Positions 62,213 through 64,000 of a stretch of 64,000 nucleotides of DNA are shown piece after piece. The position numbers and the translations under genes are program-made. A model generated the notes under the pieces. It was not told the DNA's origin. It did not search any database and worked only from the letters and a program-made list of their open reading frames with translations. Position 1 is the stretch's first letter, and the number at the start of each line of letters is the position of its first letter. The DNA is from Campylobacter concisus (lineage in GTDB: Bacteria; Campylobacterota; Campylobacteria; Campylobacterales; Campylobacteraceae). The DNA is taken from NCBI RefSeq assembly GCF_003049735.1, contig NZ_PIRM01000002.1, forward strand, positions 248,001-312,000, read 5' to 3'.

Positions 62213-63085
62213 TTGAAAGAATTTAAAGGACTCCCCCTGCTAAAAACGCTCGTGCGTGCTGATAGTAGCAGCAAGATAGGGCATGGGCACATTAGGCGAG
62301 ACATTTTGCTTGCTAAAAAATTTAACGACATCTCATTTGCATCTTTGAGGCTAGATGGTGACATTTTTGATGAGATAAACTACTCTAAATTTAGCTTAAC
62401 AAGTGGCGAGATAGATGAGCTTTGCGAGCTTATAAAAGATAATAAATTTGAACTTCTCATCATCGATCACTACGGCTTTAGCTTTGAAGACGAAAGAGCT
62501 ATAAAAGAAAAAACTGGCATTAAAATTTTATCATTTGACGACACTTACGAAAAACATTTTGCAGACTACATATTAAATGTAAATTTGTATGCGCAAAAGG
62601 CAAGATATGAGGGGCTGGTAGAAAAAAGCTGTGAGGTATTTTGCGGAAGCGAGTTTTTGCTAGTTAGAGATGAGTTTTATGAAGAAGCTCAGGTAAAAAG
62701 GGAGAAAATTTACGACTATGCTATCATTCTTGGAGGCACTGATATCTCAGGGCTAAGTGCTAAAATTTCAGAAAAATTGCTTCTTAAAAACCAAAAAACA
62801 GCCGTCATAACAACAAGTGGAAATAAAAACTTAAGCGCCTTAAAAGAGCTATCAAGTAAGAGTGAAAATTTCAGCCTTTTTGTAGATAGTAAAAACGTAG
62901 CAAGGCTGATGAATGAAGCCAAAATGCTCATCATAACAGCAAGCTCGCTTGTAAATGAAGCTTATGTTTTGGGAGCCAAATTTAAAGCCATTTGCGTAGC
63001 GGATAATCAAAAAGAGATCTTTGCCTGGCTAAAAGAAAACGGATATGAAGCTTACTGGGGAGATGAAATTTGCTTAAGCTTATAA
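62213..63085 (+). CDS. pseG: UDP-2,4-diacetamido-2,4,6-trideoxy-altropyranose hydrolase
   Basis: A 290-residue hydrolase that removes UDP from the Pse precursor. The GT-B-like N-terminus VRADSSSKIGHGHIRRDILLAKKF holds the catalytic His of SKIGHGH; LSFDDTYEKHFADYILNVNLYAQ and AKMLIITASSLVNEA are typical. The start is a TTG placed directly after the pseF stop, preceded by GGAAAG; a start nearer the conserved VRADSSS is possible but no ATG exists. Overlaps pseH. Confidence 0.88.
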   Translation: MKEFKGLPLLKTLVRADSSSKIGHGHIRRDILLAKKFNDISFASLRLDGDIFDEINYSKFSLTSGEIDELCELIKDNKFELLIIDHYGFSFEDERAIKEKTGIKILSFDDTYEKHFADYILNVNLYAQKARYEGLVEKSCEVFCGSEFLLVRDEFYEEAQVKREKIYDYAIILGGTDISGLSAKISEKLLLKNQKTAVITTSGNKNLSALKELSSKSENFSLFVDSKNVARLMNEAKMLIITASSLVNEAYVLGAKFKAICVADNQKEIFAWLKENGYEAYWGDEICLSL

Positions 63086-63529
63086 ATTTTATCTCGCTTA
63101 ATGACGAGCAAAAGCTGATGGTCTTAAAGTGGCGAAATGACGAATGTATAGCTAAATTTATGAAAAATAAAAGCGTTGGCAAAGAGGAGCATTTTGCTTT
63201 TTTAGAGAGATTAAAGAGCATTCAAGATAAGATTTATTTTTTAGTAAAAGACGAGAGTGAATTTATCGGAGTGATAAGCTTTGTTAATATCACAAAAGAA
63301 AGTTGCGAATTTGGCGTTTATAAAAACCCGGAGCTAAAAGGAGTGGGCAAAAAACTGCTTGATCTCATAAAAGAGTATGCATTTTTTACATTAAAGGTTG
63401 GCTCGCTAAAGGCAAAAGCTTATAATAACAACAAAAAAAGCGCTCGCGCTTTATAAAAATTTTGGCTTTAAGATCTATGCAAAAGATGGTGAGTTTAGCT
63501 ATCTTGAGCTTAAAAATAAAACGGACTAA
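63070..63529 (+). pseudogene. pseH: PseH N-acetyltransferase, frameshifted in an A7 tract
   Basis: GNAT acetyltransferase that adds the 4-N-acetyl group. The first 123 residues (LINFISLNDEQ... VKDESEFIGVISFVNITKESCEFGVYKNPELKGVGKKLL) match PseH, including the acetyl-CoA loop LKGVGKKL. At 63433-63439 a run of seven A throws the frame, ending at 63456; the missing tail (KALALYKNFGFKIYAKDGEF...) continues in the next frame to 63529. Six A would restore a normal protein. TTG start, overlapping pseG. Possible phase variation, pseudogene or sequencing error. Confidence 0.8.
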
Positions 63530-63532
63530 CGG

Positions 63533-64000
63533 ATGAAAATAGGAAATTTTGATACAGACAAAAAGGTCTTTATAATAGCAGAGCTCTCCGCTAATCACAG
63601 CGGCAGCCTAAAAACGGCAGTAGATACGATAAAGGCAGCCAAGCGCGCTGGAGCTGACGCGATAAAGCTTCAGACATATACACCTGATAGTTTGACTCTA
63701 AATTCACACCTGGACGACTTTGTCATTAAGGGCGGACTTTGGGATGGGAGAAATTTATACGAGCTTTATCAAGAGGCGCTAACGCCAAAAGAGTGGCACG
63801 TTGAGCTTTTTAAAGTAGCAGAAGAAGAAGGGCTTATCTGCTTTTCAAGCCCATTTTGCAAGGACGACGCCAACTTCTTAGAGCAGTTTAACCCGCCAGC
63901 TTACAAGATCGCAAGTTTTGAGGTAACGGACTATGATTTTGTAGAGTTTATAGCCAAAAAGGGTAGGCCCATCATCATCTCAACTGGCATAGCCTATGAA
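63533..64000 (+). CDS. pseI: Pseudaminic acid synthase, cut by the window edge
   Basis: The first 156 residues of a NeuB-type synthase that condenses the hydrolysed PseG product with phosphoenolpyruvate. FIIAELSANHSGSLKTAVDTIKAAKRAGADAIKLQTYTPDSLTL and FSSPFCKDDANFLEQFNPPAYKIASFEVTDYDFV are the NeuB barrel. It starts 4 bases after the pseH tail and runs past base 64000. Confidence 0.92.
   Translation, partial: MKIGNFDTDKKVFIIAELSANHSGSLKTAVDTIKAAKRAGADAIKLQTYTPDSLTLNSHLDDFVIKGGLWDGRNLYELYQEALTPKEWHVELFKVAEEEGLICFSSPFCKDDANFLEQFNPPAYKIASFEVTDYDFVEFIAKKGRPIIISTGIAYE

Overview
The window is AT-rich, densely coded DNA from a Campylobacter, most likely C. concisus or a close relative. Signs of this are ciaB beside a YciA-type thioesterase, petABC, the fldA neighbourhood, a one-chain pyruvate:flavodoxin oxidoreductase, a hydrogenase-4 (hyf) operon and a pse operon for pseudaminic acid, the flagellin sugar. 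No rRNA, tRNA, CRISPR array or intact insertion sequence was seen.

Layout. 1-6.4 kb: fabG (a ribosome-binding site at the left edge suggests acpP just outside), small membrane and hypothetical genes, dut, and a GGDEF-EAL protein whose motifs are degenerate. 6.5-11.7 kb: a YcxB-like protein, a second GGDEF-EAL protein with well-kept motifs that is apparently co-transcribed with ciaB, and a thioesterase. 11.9-23.2 kb: a Crp/Fnr regulator, a formate channel and the hyf operon, which reads leftward from hyfA to the maturation protease, preceded by a 32-codon small ORF overlapping hyfA. 23.5-27 kb: a metallo-beta-lactamase-fold hydrolase, then a small accessory patch with an orphan colicin-D-like tRNase, its immunity gene and debris of a polymorphic toxin locus. 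27.1-35.6 kb: petCBA, mnmG and a large LplT-PlsC-acyl ligase fusion.

35.6-38.9 kb: an amino-acid ABC importer with two tandem binding proteins plus the tail of a third; the first binding protein is frameshifted in its signal peptide. 38.9-45.5 kb: a Fur-boxed DUF2325-unknown-fldA operon, an MFS exporter and por. Flavodoxin is the expected electron acceptor of Por. 45.8-50.7 kb: a mosaic of a low-GC NdpA-like plus RelA/SpoT-like gene pair between GC-rich genes (por; a DNA glycosylase; a YwqK repeat protein), then the C-terminal half of an M3 peptidase. 50.7-57.9 kb: a leftward lipoprotein trio with transporter genes, a MATE exporter, accBC and a DUF3737 protein. 58.1-64 kb: dcd, a formyltransferase-like gene, and pseB-C-F-G-H-I behind a good sigma-54 promoter, with pseH frameshifted in an A7 tract and pseI cut by the window edge.

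Functionally the window joins respiration (Hyf, Pet, Por/FldA), lipid synthesis and repair (FabG, AccBC, Aas), c-di-GMP signalling and flagellar glycosylation. The best candidates for uncharacterised biology are the NdpA/RelA-SpoT pair, the orphan colicin-D module, the hyf leader ORF and the zincin-like motif in CiaB.
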